Source: Hemerocallis citrina (taxonomy: Eukaryota; Streptophyta; Magnoliopsida; Asparagales; Asphodelaceae). Taken from it: a stretch of 64,000 nucleotides of DNA. The position numbers and the translations under genes were made by a program. Numbering within the stretch: position 1 is the stretch's first letter; each line of letters begins with the position of its first letter. The notes below the pieces were generated by a model. That model was not told the origin of the DNA and searched no databases. It saw only the letters and a program-made list of their open reading frames with translations. The stretch lies in the NCBI GenBank assembly GCA_017893485.1, contig JACEHZ010000208.1:310001-374000 (forward strand), given 5' to 3'. Of the stretch, positions 23,056-34,415 are shown piece by piece.

Positions 23056-25143
23056 TTACATGAACAGTGAACATAGAATATAACTAGGCGTATATTGTTG
23101 GGGTGGTCTCCTCTTTCGAACTGGGACTTTCCTCCTACGTTCCCAGGTCTCTTGAGTAGCAGGTTCACTTGGACCGACTCCTTCTTCTTCATCACCTCCA
23201 CCTACTTCAACCTCGGGATTTGCTAATTCAGTTTGTGTAGGAGGGAAGCAAACTGTCTTACCCCTTCTTGGATGATGTGAAGGAGTTTGTGGTTGAGTTT
23301 GAGGTGCAGGGGGTTCTCCTGCTTCCACTACTTGTTGTTGTGGAGGTGGAGCTCGGCTAGTGCTAGGTCGGATCTATTGAGTTGGTACTTCGGTCGACCG
23401 CATAAGGTCATTGAATCGTGAACCATCTCCAACCTCTTCAAAAGAAGTACGACAAGTGCATAGGAGATCTCGTGCCAATTCCTTGCATGCCTTATTAGCG
23501 TTGCTCTTCAAAATACTCGCACATTTCCTCGCAATGTCCCATGTGTTGTCGATCTATATTAGGAATATAAATTATTAGTAGTAAACCAAACTTTACCATT
23601 AAATAAGCATAAGCAAAATTCATTGAAATAAATTTAATTGACCAAAAAAAATAATTTACCATTAAATGGTATGAGGAAGCTTTCGGTTGATACATGGGTT
23701 GCGATGATGAATGTGCGGGTGGTGGTTCAACTTGGTGCGCGGGTATCGGTTGTTGAATACCCACAGGAAGATCCATTTTAGGCGCAACATACAACCTTGT
23801 GATGTGACGGTACCATGCCATATATGCGGTTTGCATTGATCCGTCGTACGGCACAATACCCTCTACGACCAACTCGTACTTCCGCTCATTTCAATATGCT
23901 ACATGAGCACGGTGGTGATCGGCCCAATTCATATTTGGTAAACGACCTTGACCTATGATGTAGTGAAGTCTACGGTTGTACATTGAGTTTACGAGGACAG
24001 GATGCTGTGCATTGAATTGGTGGAGAACGTGGCTGGGGTAATAAAACTCCACAATTGAGAAGTTTATAAGTGGTGCTAATGTCAACCATAACTGATTATT
24101 GGCAGTGCAGATGGGGTGTAGACGTTGTAGTCTATCCTCTGTGTACGGGGTCCAGTGGACGTACTCTTCCCTCAACTGATCGAGTTCGTCCCTATAATAG
24201 GTAAGGACACCACGTGGGTTATCCCTCCATGTGAGCTTACCCGTCCAGTAGGCACCAAGAGGAGCTCTTAGCACGGGATTTTCCTGTTGTACTCTCCAAC
24301 TTTCTGAAAGTACAGTTACCCGGGGTTGGCAGATGTGTATTCGTTCCCAACACCATATTTGCAATATAAACATCGGCCCGGTCATTTGGATCGACCCCAT
24401 CGAACAGTTACAGAGAGCACGGTAGAGAGAGGCCAGAGCCGCACTTCCCCAACTATATCGGCCGACTGTTTGTAGGTCAGCAATGAGTGGAAGGTACATG
24501 AGGTGCACTACATTACCTGAAGAGTTAGGGAATAGAATCCCTCTAATCATCGACAACAGATAAGCGCGGGTATAATTCTGAAGTTGGATGTCCATCGGTA
24601 CGTCTGGCATTCGATTAGTGAACTCCCCATCAAGCCAAGAACGTCTAATTGATTCCCCAACGAATATTTCCTTATCCTCTTCGGCACCTCCAGCCCAAGA
24701 TAATCTCGTACCAATGCTACCTTATTGAACATCAAGTTGTCGGTGACGGCCACCCCATCGATTGGAAGACCCGCAATCACGGCTACATCTTGTAAGGTGA
24801 CCGTCATCTCTCCAACTGGTAAGTGAAACGTGTGTGTCTCCGGCCTCCATCGCTCCACAAGAGCGGTAAGTAGGGCGTGGTCACATTTGATTTTTGCCAG
24901 CTTCGACATCCCGTAAAATCTGCTACTTAATAAGTAATTTTGAATACGGGGATGCGCCGACATGATGGTGTGCATTCGGAAACTCATCTTTTCTACATCT
25001 CCTTTCCAAACCGCCTGTGATCTGTGATCTTCTTGCAGATATAGAACGGTAGGATTTATTGGATCCGGATGTCCCCATGGTCCATACGAAGAACTAGATG
25101 AAGCACCCACATCATGGGAAGAAGATGGTTGTGTAGGATCCAT
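23056..25143 (-). pseudogene. Plant mobile domain (PMD) gene carried by the MULE
   Basis: Starts MDPTQPSSSHDVGASS at 25143. PMD motifs follow: CDHALLTALVERWRPETHTF, TLQDVAVIAGLPIDG, then after a one-base frameshift near 24615 TRAYLLSMIRGILFPNSSGN, GRYSWGSAALASLYRALC, QIWCWERI. A likely intron, 23659-23554, joins in phase 0 to IDNTWDIARKCASILKS, ending at TAG 23374-23376; the Pro-rich frame stays open to 23056. PMD proteins (the MAIN/MAIL1 family) include nuclear factors and transposon-borne versions. The gene is convergent with mudrA, with its promoter side facing the right terminal repeat, as mudrB is in maize MuDR. Confidence 0.88.
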
Positions 25144-25739
25144 TTGCCTGTCAACAATAACAAACACTAATCAACAACAATTTTCGAAAGAGAATTTTGA
25201 AAATAAACTAAGTATAATTCATCACAAACTCCTTATTCCTCAAATCCAAGTATTGCCTATCAACAATAACAAACTCTATCCATAGTTCAGTGTATTTCAG
25301 CTTTTCAACACTATATCCATGGTTAACTCCTTATTCCTCAAATCATTCATCACATTTTCAAAAAATGGATTTTATCCTCACGAATTGCGTTCAAATTCAC
25401 TATTATGTATACATACATCTTCAACACATTTCAACTACTTGCAATCATCATAATGACAACGAAAACATCCCCACAAAGTATCTTCCTATATTCTTTGTTT
25501 TCCTAACAACTTGAACATACCCTAGATCACCAACAATCCAAATTTTACATACCCTAGATCACCAACAAACCATAACTACTTTTTAAAAATTACTACTTAA
25601 ATAACACAAATCTACATCACTTGTACTATACTACCAATGCACACATCTCTCATAGATCAAAATCAACATTGCAAAAAAAAAATTAGGGTTTTTCGAAACT
25701 TACAACAAATTGGGATTCCGATTGGTTTGGAATTCTCAA
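25144..25739. other. PMD 5' flank, AT-rich
   Basis: No coding sequence recognised. It should contain the PMD leader and promoter-proximal sequence, now separated from the right MULE terminus by the CACTA insertion at 25740. Confidence 0.4.
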
Positions 25740-25774
25740 CACTACAACACAGAACCTATTCGCTGGCATTTTTT

Positions 25775-26310
25775 TAGACCTTCACCGGCGGTTTTTTACG
25801 CCGGTGAAACATTCACCGGCGTTTATAAAAACGTCGGTGCAAATGCCGCCGAATCGAGCATCGCGGAAAGATAGGCGCATTCACCGGCGTTTTAACTGGA
25901 CGCCGGTATATCTTTAAAATACACCGGCAGCCAGACAAACGCCGGTATATGACGATTTCTGGGTGCCGTTCTTTTTCCCAATATATATTCACCGGCGGTC
26001 ACATACCGCCGGTATATATCTTTTCACCGGCGATTGTACAAACGCCGGGGAATGTGTAATATTTACCGGCGGTCATAGAGCACCGGTGTATGCTTGTTTC
26101 TAAGCGCCCTTCTTTCCCTACTTACAAACACCGGTGTGTCGTAAAATGCCGCCATATAGATATTCACCGGCGTTTTATAAAACGCCGGTGTATCTTAGGA
26201 GTGCTGCAACTTACGGGTACACCCGCCTGTGTGGAAATGCCTCTCTAACGAAATTTTCAACTAAACAATTAGATACACCGGCGTTCTATGAAACGTCGGT
26301 GTATGCTCGT
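25775..26310. repeat. CACTA left subterminal palindromes
   Basis: At least eight units of TTCACCGGCG...CGCCGGTG form (for example 25783-25805, 25818-25839, 26163-26190, 26275-26302). In CACTA elements subterminal repeats of this kind bind the element's DNA-binding protein. Confidence 0.8.
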
Positions 26311-26838
26311 TGGTTTTTCCTGCTCCAATTTTTCATTCGATTTCAATTCACAATTTCATTTAAAAAACCTGTAAACTAATTCACAACTGAATCAACCAAT
26401 TTCAGGCATATTAATGCGCAAATCACAACCAAACACAAAAATTAATTAAGATAATAAAGTTTCACACATAGTCCATTAATCATCCAAATTCACCGCTTAA
26501 TTAACATCATAATTAACAAATACAGTAATTAACATCCTAAATATCTCAACAACTACTTAAAACAACAATACAGAACATAACAACAACAAGAACAACATAA
26601 CAACAACAACTAGAAGCCGCCGACCACAGATCCATACCCCTCAAGTAGCTTCAGTGCTGATCATCAGAATTTCCTTGATCTGGATGACCGCTCTATGAAA
26701 AAAAATATAATTTAGTTCAACAGTAAACCAAATATAAGAAAAATAAGTAAAATAAGAAGGGGTTCATATCAAGTGTAGTTTTAAGGAACTGTCATCGTGG
26801 AAGGAAACCAAATATAGAAGCCAGAAATGGAAACAGAG

Positions 26839-26964
26839 AATGGTAGAGAATGAGGATACATCAGGCTAACATAGCGGCATTTTTCTCATCTCTCTCATCC
26901 AATGGTAGAGAATGAGGATACATCAGGCTAACATAGCGGCATTTTCCTCATCTCTCTCTCATCC
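26839..26964. repeat. 62-bp tandem duplication in the CACTA element
   Basis: TGGTAGAGAATGAGGATACA starts at 26841 and again at 26903; two nearly identical units. Confidence 0.85.
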
Positions 26965-27199
26965 CTGCTTTCTCTTCAGCAAACGCACATAAAGAGACAT
27001 CAGCAACAACAACAACAGTGAAAAAAACAACAATAATAATAAATTATTATAAACGAGATGTCTCTATATGGGTTTCCAGATCTCCACTTGAGCCCTCTCT
27101 TTCTAATCACAGCCCAATTAAGAACATAGACGACAGCCACTAAACAATCCAATCACAGCCCAATCAAAATTTGCCATCTTGGATCTTAAATCTTCAGAT

Positions 27200-30100
27200 G
27201 CATGAATTCAGCTTCTTTAACAGTAAAAGAAAATGAAAATGACAATCAAAATCATGTTAAGATGACAATCAGATGCATGAATTCAGTTTCTTTGAAAGTA
27301 AAAGAAAATGAAAATTTCCAGTATCTAAGCATATATGTTTCTCCATTAATTCATCATCCCAACTAAATCATGATGTTTGTGGCTCCAAAATAAACCTGCA
27401 CAAGGTTTGTTCCGCCCAATTCTTGTACAGATTTGGAGGATTTTGGTATACATACGACATACTTAGTTGACAGTCAACACATTTTGGTAAAAAAATCATG
27501 CTAAGATGACAATCAGATGCATGAATTCAGTTTCTTTAACAGTAAAAGGAAATGAAAATTTCTAGTATCTAAGCATATATGTTTCTCCATTAATTCTTCA
27601 TCCCAACTAAATCATGATGTTTGTGGCTCCAAAATAAACCTGCACAAGGTTTTTCAGCCCAATTCTTGTACAGATTTGGAGGATTTTGGTATACAGCTAG
27701 CATCCTCTAGTTGACAATGAAACCATTTTGGTAAAAAAATCATGCTAAGTTGACAATCAGATGCATGAATTCAGTTTCTTTGACAGTAAAAGAAAATAAA
27801 AATTTCCAGTATCTAAGCATATATGTCTCCATTAATTTATCATCCCAACTAAATCATGATGTTTGTGGCTCCAATTGAAACCTGCACAAGGTTTGTTCAG
27901 CCCAATTCTTGTACAGATTTGGAGGATTTTGGTATACAGCCAGCATCCTTAGTTGACAGTTAACACATTTTGGTAAAAAAATCATGCTAAGATGACAATC
28001 AGATGCATGTGATCAGTTTCTTTAACAGTAAAAGGAAATGAAAATTTCCAGTATCTAAGCATATATGTTTCTCCATTAATTCTTCATCCCAACTAAATCA
28101 TGATATTTGTCGCTCCAAAAGAAACCTGCACAAGGTTTGTTCAGCCCAATTCTTGTACAGATTTGGAGGATTTTGGTATACATACAGCATCCTCTAGTTG
28201 ACAGTTAACACATTTTGGTAAAAAAATCATGCTAAGAAGGCAATCAGATGCATGAATTCAGCTTCTTTCACATTAAAAGAAAATGAAAATTTCCACTATA
28301 TAAGCTTATATGTTTCTCTATTAATTCTTCATCCCAACTAAATCATGATGTTTGTGGCTACAAAAGAATTCTGCACAAGGTTTGTTCTCACCCAATTCTT
28401 GTACAGATTTAGAGGATTTTGGTATACATACAGCATCCTTAGTTGACAGTCAACCCATTTTGGTAAAAAGTCATGCTAAGATGACAATCAGATACATGAA
28501 TTCAGCATCTTTGACAGTAAAAGAAAATGAAAATTTTCAGTATATAAGCATATATGTTTCTCTATTAATTCTTCATCCCAACTATCATGATGTTTGTGGC
28601 TACAAAAGAAACCTGCACAAGGTTTATTTTCACCCAATTCTTGTACAGATTTGGAGGATTTTGGTATACATACAGCATCCTTAGTTGACAGTGAACCCAT
28701 TTTGGTAAAAAAATCATGCTAAGATGACAATCAGATGCATGAATTTAGCATCTTTGACAGTAAAAGAAAATGAAAATTTTCAGTATCTAAGCATATATGT
28801 TTCTCCATTAATTCATCATCCCAACTAAATCATGATGTTTGTGGCTCCAATTGAAACCTGCACAAGGTTTGTTCAGCCCAATTCTTGTACAGATTTGGAG
28901 GATTTTGGTATACAGCCAGCATCCTTAGTTGACAGTTAACACATTTTGGTAAAAAAATCATGCTAAGATGACAATCAGATGCATGCGATCAGTTTCTTTA
29001 ACAGTAAAAGGAAATGAAAATTTCCAGTATCTAAGCATATATGTTTCTCCATTAATTCTTCATCCCAACTAAATCATGATGTTTGTGGCTCCGAAAGAAA
29101 CCTGCACAAGGTTTGTTCAGCCCAATTCTTGTACAGATTTGGAGGATTCTGGTATACATACAGCATCCTATAGTTGACAGTTAACACATTTTGGTAAAAA
29201 AATCATGCTAAGAAGGCAATCAGATGCATGAATTCAGCTTCTTTCACAGTAAAAGAAAATGAAAATTTCCAGTATATAAGCATATATGTTTCTCTATTAA
29301 TTCTTCATCCCAACTAAATCATGATGTTTGTGGCTACAAAAGAAACCTGCACAAGGTTTGTTCTCACCCAATTCTTGTACAGATTTGGAGGATTTTGGTA
29401 TACATACAGCATCCTTAGTTGACAGTCAACTCATTTTGGTAAAAAAATCATGCTAAGATGGCAATCACATGCATGAATTCAGCTACTTTAACAGTAAAAG
29501 AAAATGAAAATTTCCAGTATATAAGCATATATGTTTCTCTATTAATTCTTCATCTCAACTAAACCATTGATGTTGGTGCCTCCAAAAGAAACCTGCACAA
29601 GGTTTGTTCCGCCCAATTCTTGTACAGATTTGGAGGATTTTGGTATACATACAGCATACTTAGTTGACAGTCAACACATTTTGGTAAAAAAATCATGCTA
29701 AGATGACAATCAGATGCATGAATTCAGTTTCTTTAACAGTAAAAGGAAATGAAAATTTCCAGTATCTAAGCATATATGTTTCTCCATTAATTCTTCATCT
29801 CAACTAAATCATGATGTTTGTGGCTCCAAAATAAACCTGCACAAGGTTTTTCCAGCCCAATTCTTGTACAGATTTGGAGGATTTTGGTATACAGCCAGCA
29901 TCCTCTAGTTGACAGTGAAACCATTTTGGTAAAAAATCATGCTAAGATGACAATCAGATGCATGAATTCAGTTTCTTTGATAGTAAAAGAAAATGAAAAT
30001 TTCCAGTATCTAAGCATATATGTTTCTCCATTAATTCATCATCCCAACTAAATCATGATGTTTGTGGCTCTAAAAGAAACCTGCACAAGGTTTGTTCAGC

Positions 30101-30720
30101 CCAATTCTTGTACAGATTTGGAGGATTTTGGTATACAGTCAGCATCCTTAGTTGACAGTTAACCCATTTTGGTAAAAAAAACATGCTAAGAAGGCAATCA
30201 GATGCATGAACTCAGATTCTTTAACAGTAAAAGAAAATGAAAATTTCCACTATCTAAGCATATATGTTTTTATTTATTAATTCTTCATCCCAACTAAACC
30301 ATTGATGTTTGTGGCTCCGAAAGAAACCTACACAAGGTTTGTTCAGCCCAATTCTTGTACAGATTTGGAGGATTTTGGTATACATACAGCATCCATCTTT
30401 GACAGTCAACACATTTTGGTAAAAAAATCATGCTAAGATGACAATCAGATGCATGAATTCAGTTTCTTTAACAGTAAAAGGAAATGAAAATTTCCAGTAT
30501 CTAAGCATATATGTTTCTCTATTAATTCTTCATCCCAACTAAATCATGATGTTTGTGACTCCAAAATAAACCTGCACAAGGTTTGTTCCGCCCAATTCTT
30601 GTACAGATTTAGAGAATTTTGGTATACATATAGCATACTTAGTTGACAGTGAACCCATTTTGGTAAAAAAATCATGCTAAGATGCCAATCAGATGCATGA
30701 ATTCAGCATCTTTGACAGTG
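27200..30720. repeat. 244-bp satellite array inside the CACTA element
   Basis: The landmark TGATGTTTGTGGCTCC-type motif starts at 27371, 27615, 27857, 28101, 28346, 28588, 28833, 29077, 29322, 29568, 29812, 30056, 30303 and 30547, with spacing 242-247 bp. That is 14 landmarks and about 14.5 units. Each unit includes TTCTTGTACAGATTTGGAGG and AATCATGCTAAGATGACAAT. Short open frames through it have repetitive translations and are not genes. Confidence 0.96.
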
Positions 30721-31017
30721 AAAATGAGAGAAATCAAGAGTAATTACCGAAGAGAGAGAGGGGGCCGACCAGCGGGGCAACGAGCGGTGGCGTAGGAGAT
30801 AGAGAGAGAGCGGGACGACGAGCGGTGGTTTTCGATCGCAAATTCACCGCGAAATAGAGAGAGGGAGGAGGGAAATCGAATTGAGCTGTCGAAGATGACG
30901 AAGGGTCGGAGGCGAAGCGCGAGAAATAGAGAGAGGGAGGAGGGAAAACGAAGGCGGCGAAAATTAGGTTTGGAAATTAGCGAGCGAAATGTTAGGGTTC
31001 ACGGGGATTTATCCCAG

Positions 31018-31265
31018 TTAATTCACCGGCGTTTGAAATTACAAACGCCGGTGAATGTATCTGTATAATCGCCGGCGTGTTTTATTAAAACGCCGGTGAA
31101 TAATACCATTCACCGGCGTTTATAAATAAAATGCCGGTGAATATCATGATTCCCGGCGTTTTATAGAGGCCGCCGGTGTATAACCATCCAATCTGACGCC
31201 CCATTCCTGGTCACTCCCTACCCCGGCGTGAATGGTAAAACGTCAGGGAATATACACCGGTAAAT
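31018..31265. repeat. CACTA right subterminal palindromes
   Basis: TTCACCGGCGTTTG...CAAACGCCGGTGAA and related palindromes at 31021-31056, 31069-31100, 31108-31143 and 31150-31180, mirroring the left subterminal region. Confidence 0.8.
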
Positions 31266-31377
31266 CGCACATGTTTTGTAGTGCAATGAGAGATTGAAGA
31301 GTAGTGTCTAAGTACAAATCACTAAAATACTTCGGATTTTCGATTTTTTTTTTTTTTTGGTTTAGGGTTTTGCGAGT

Positions 31378-31787
31378 CGGAGAGAAGAAGAGAAGATATC
31401 GTAAGGGGTAGGAGAAAGGAGAAGGGGGTTTTGATTATAGGAAACAAAACGAATATAACTGATGCCATTATTCAAAATAACGGCATCAGTATAATCGATG
31501 TCGTTCTCTGAGAGAACGGCGTCAGTTATTTTCATTTTGCAATCCTCTCTCCGCTCACAATTGAGACTGTTCGATCTTTAGACAAAAATAATATATGCCA
31601 TTATTCTAAATAATGGCACGACACTTTTTTTTCAAACAGATGCCATTATTGGGAAGAACGACATCGAAATAACGTATGCCGTTTTTCCCAATAACATTTG
31701 TTGCTGACGTGTCTTAAATAAGGACATATCGCTAATTATTTTGTGAAGTAGGGCAGTGCGCTAAAGGGGCAGTACGACAAATTTTTC
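31378..31787 (-). repeat. Right terminal inverted repeat of the MULE
   Basis: Inverse match of 18650-19065, with the same palindromes (CTGATGCCATTATTC, ATAACGGCATCAG). Divergence between the two repeats by eye is modest (scattered substitutions, a few short indels), giving a relative age older than element 2's LTRs. Confidence 0.9.
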
Positions 31788-31979
31788 CATTTAAGCATGC
31801 AGATGACTATGCTGCAGTGTTGTTGGTTAACTCACGTTATGCATGTAATCCGTCAAGTCAGTTTCTCGCGCACTACAGACAAGCTGCCTCTTTGGATAAA
31901 AGAATGCCTTGTTTTTGCAACAGAAAACTATGCCGAAGTCCATAACTTATTCCGTCAGTTCTTCCAATACATACAATAG
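31788..31979 (+). pseudogene. CHL1: CHL1/DDX11-type DNA helicase, fragment 3 (C-terminus)
   Basis: Directly after the MULE duplication the frame reads IKHADDYAAVLLVNSRYA, the rest of motif VI (QSIGRAIRH-type) and what follows it, then after a one-base shift KLPLWIKECLVFATENYAEVHNLFRQFF and a stop at 31977-31979, matching the usual C-terminus of plant CHL1/DDX11 helicases. The MULE therefore landed in the codons of motif VI. Confidence 0.82.
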
Positions 31980-32091
31980 AAAGAGAGTGCAATAACAAAT
32001 ATGTTGTGAATCTTTTTGACAACATTGCTCTTACTGCGAATACGGAATACCTACTGGAACTTATCTACTGAGGTTAGTCACATTATTCATG

Positions 32092-32872
32092 TGTTTTTTT
32101 TTTAAATTTTATTTTATTTGGATAAAAAGATAAAATTGTCATCGTTTCATTAATAAAAAAATTAACGAAACAGAGTAGTGCATATTACAAGTTACACTTC
32201 TAATAGATTGGATCCATACAAAAATCAAAGTGACAGCTACAAACTATAGTTTCTAAAGCATAAATGAAGATACAGATACTGAGAAGGCATTTGAGACCAT
32301 CATGTACTAACACATATGCTCTACTCTCATCCTTCATGTGAAGCCTCTTTTTTGCCCATGCTTGACCTGCCCATGCGTGAACAAAGGCAAAAGTTTTATC
32401 CATCAAAATAGGAAATCTATAATTGATATTGCGAAAATACAAGTCGTTACAGTCTAGCCACAAGTTCCAAATCGTAGCTGCCACAAAAATATCCCAAGCA
32501 ATTTTATCCTCTTTCCTCACTATATCTACTCTTTAGGACCCCAAACCTCGGAACTCAACCTAGGATATTCTAAACTCCCAAACTCTAGACACAACCTTCC
32601 AAGCTAACATGGCTTTAGGACACAGCTAAAAAATATATGATTTGTCTTCATCCTCGGTTTTACATCTCGAGCATCTAACATCAATTTGCAAATCTCATTT
32701 ATGTAGATTAATCCTCGATAAAATCACATCATTCTCCACCAACTAGAGGAACATGTTGACTTTTAGTGGTGCATTAATGCTCCAAATAATGTCAGCCTCG
32801 TTACATCTTGTTCCTCTATCATTGATCCATTGGTACATAGGCTTCACAGAGAATATGAGACTAGGGTCTAAG
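32092..32872 (-). pseudogene. LINE (L1-type) ORF2 C-terminal piece
   Basis: Minus-strand sequence encodes the reverse-transcriptase zinc-binding region typical of plant LINEs: FSVKPMYQWINDRG, IWSINAPLKVNMFLWLVEND, CSRCKTEDEDKSYIFFSC, then AWDIFVAATIWNLWLDCNDL (32490). It has several stops and is 5' truncated. A T-run at 32095-32105 on the plus strand is the poly(A) end. The copia element at 32873 interrupts it; related sequence resumes at 39461. Confidence 0.75.
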
Positions 32873-33814
32873 TGTTACAACCTGAATATAAAATAATAAA
32901 AAATCCCAACAGAATTTGTGAAGGAATCAAAATCAATTGAAGAAAAACAGTAAGTAGAAAATCTGCACAGAGTCGAGATTTGAAATCTCTGTCCTTAAAG
33001 CAGAATTTGCCCCGTAGTGTGACGGTTTCCGACAAATTGCTTCCCAGGATACAACTGTACCTTCTCTGAAGATTGCAGCACCCTTGCTTCAGAGACAACG
33101 AACTGTTGTCTGTGTTGTACTCTCAGTTAACACTGACGCAGAGGAGAAGAAGAAGAAAAGAAAATGTAAAAAAAAAAATTCTGTGTCTGTATGTAAGCCT
33201 CTGTCTGGTTATATAGAGGAAATTGGATTGGAGACTGTTCAGCAGCTACCATTACTCTGTAACAGCAGAGTAATGGGGACTCTTCAGATTCATAACTGGT
33301 GAGCCATTACTCTGCTGTTACAGAGTAATGGGCACCAGTTACTGAATCTGAAAAGTCTTTTCAGTTCAGTAGGGGAAGAGTTTGTCTGGGCAAAAAGAAA
33401 TAAAATAAAAATTTAAGCCAGGCCAGACCAGACCAGACCAGACCGAGCCGAGCCGAGCCGAGCCGAACCGAACCGAACTGAACCGAACCGAAGCCGGGGC
33501 CGGGGCCGAGGCCGGAGCGTGGTAACCCCCGGGCCACGCCCTTTAGTCCAGTTTTCTAGTATATATACTAGACAAAATCATTTCCAATTTCCGATATGGG
33601 ACTATCTATTTTCTCCCAGTTGCCAAGTTAGTACATTTCAAGTACCCAACTTTGGATCAACATTTCTCATTCATACGGAATTCGTTTTTGGCAAGTGAGT
33701 ATACTACGGAATAGTACTCGTCGAGAGGATCGCAATCCACTCATTTTCCGGTGCAGCCGGTGGCCAGAGCTTGCCGGAATCCGGCCTGGAAAACTGCAAA
33801 AATTAATTCCAACA
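32873..33814 (-). repeat. 3' LTR of the copia element (942 bp)
   Basis: TG...CA ends (on minus TGTTGGAATTAATTTT ... TTGTAACA). It matches the 5' LTR well at both ends but has a different middle: about 33330-33530 holds pentamer runs AGACC, GAGCC and GAACC. Confidence 0.93.
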
Positions 33815-34415
33815 ATCCCCCACATGAATGGAAATTACCAGACCATGTAATCCAGACACGACAGAAAAAACAAAAACATGACAGAAAGACTCTGAGAGTA
33901 CAATCGGAAAATCACTGCATCAGGAATGGTAGTAATTTTTCAACTTTGAACCACCCTTAGTAATTAGCTATCGGATTCACTTGACCAGGTAGTGATCACG
34001 ATGTCTTGAACTACCCGGGCGTTCATGTGAACCTAGACAATAACTATCACACAGTTTCATCTCCTCACAGAACTAAGTTCTCTTGTTGTGTTCATTTTGG
34101 CCTTGAACATCCCTGGTTAATCGTGAGTGAACTTGGAGAATGTAGCCTCTCTTCATTCTCCTAGAAACGGCCCCATTTCACACTCACAAGGTGATTGCCC
34201 ATAAAGAGTATCCTGCAATACCCCACTTTTATTTCAAAGCTATGGGAATCATTAAAAGCCAAGCTTATCCTAACTATTTGCAGGCAGCACTTGTTTTATC
34301 ATCCTAAGAATGGGTATGAGATGTTAATCTCTTAGTGCTTTCGTTGATTCAACGAAATTTTGTTGTCCCTTTGAACCTAGATCTTGGGATCTCCAATTTC
34401 TAGGTAGGGTTTCCA
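33815..34415 (-). other. Copia 3' untranslated region
   Basis: About 600 bp between the pol stop (34416) and the 3' LTR, with the polypurine tract at the LTR border. No further coding signal. Confidence 0.6.

Larger units (their letters stand above)
25740..31283. mobile_element. Non-autonomous CACTA element, 5.5 kb
   Basis: Begins CACTACAACACAG and ends in the inverse, TGTTTTGTAGTG (right end read inverted: CACTACAAAACATG). It is flanked by CAA at 25737-25739 and CAA at 31284-31286, the 3-bp duplication of CACTA transposons. Subterminal regions are rich in ACCGGCG/CGCCGGT palindromes. No transposase could be recognised; the interior is mainly a 244-bp satellite (27200-30720). A GA-rich, purine-rich segment at 30735-31015 looks like a leader for a minus-strand gene that has been lost. 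Confidence 0.93.
18650..31787. mobile_element. Mutator-like element (MULE), 13.1 kb, with nested CACTA
   Basis: Long terminal inverted repeats of about 410 bp (18650-19065 and 31378-31787) are flanked by CAATTAAGC (18641-18649) and CATTTAAGC (31788-31796), a 9-bp target duplication with one mismatch, as expected for Mutator. It carries mudrA on + from the left end and a PMD gene on - from the right end. A CACTA element (25740-31283) sits between the PMD start and the right repeat; without it the MULE is about 7.6 kb. The insertion split the motif VI exon of a helicase gene. Confidence 0.93.

Noticed and set aside
26580..26720. Possible CACTA transposase tail on minus
   Set aside because: Only a few codons look plausible, and they contain a stop; nothing can be matched to a CACTA transposase by eye.
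27200..30720. CRISPR-like regular spacing
   Set aside because: Units are whole 244-bp tandem copies without unique spacers, inside a CACTA transposon in a plant genome.
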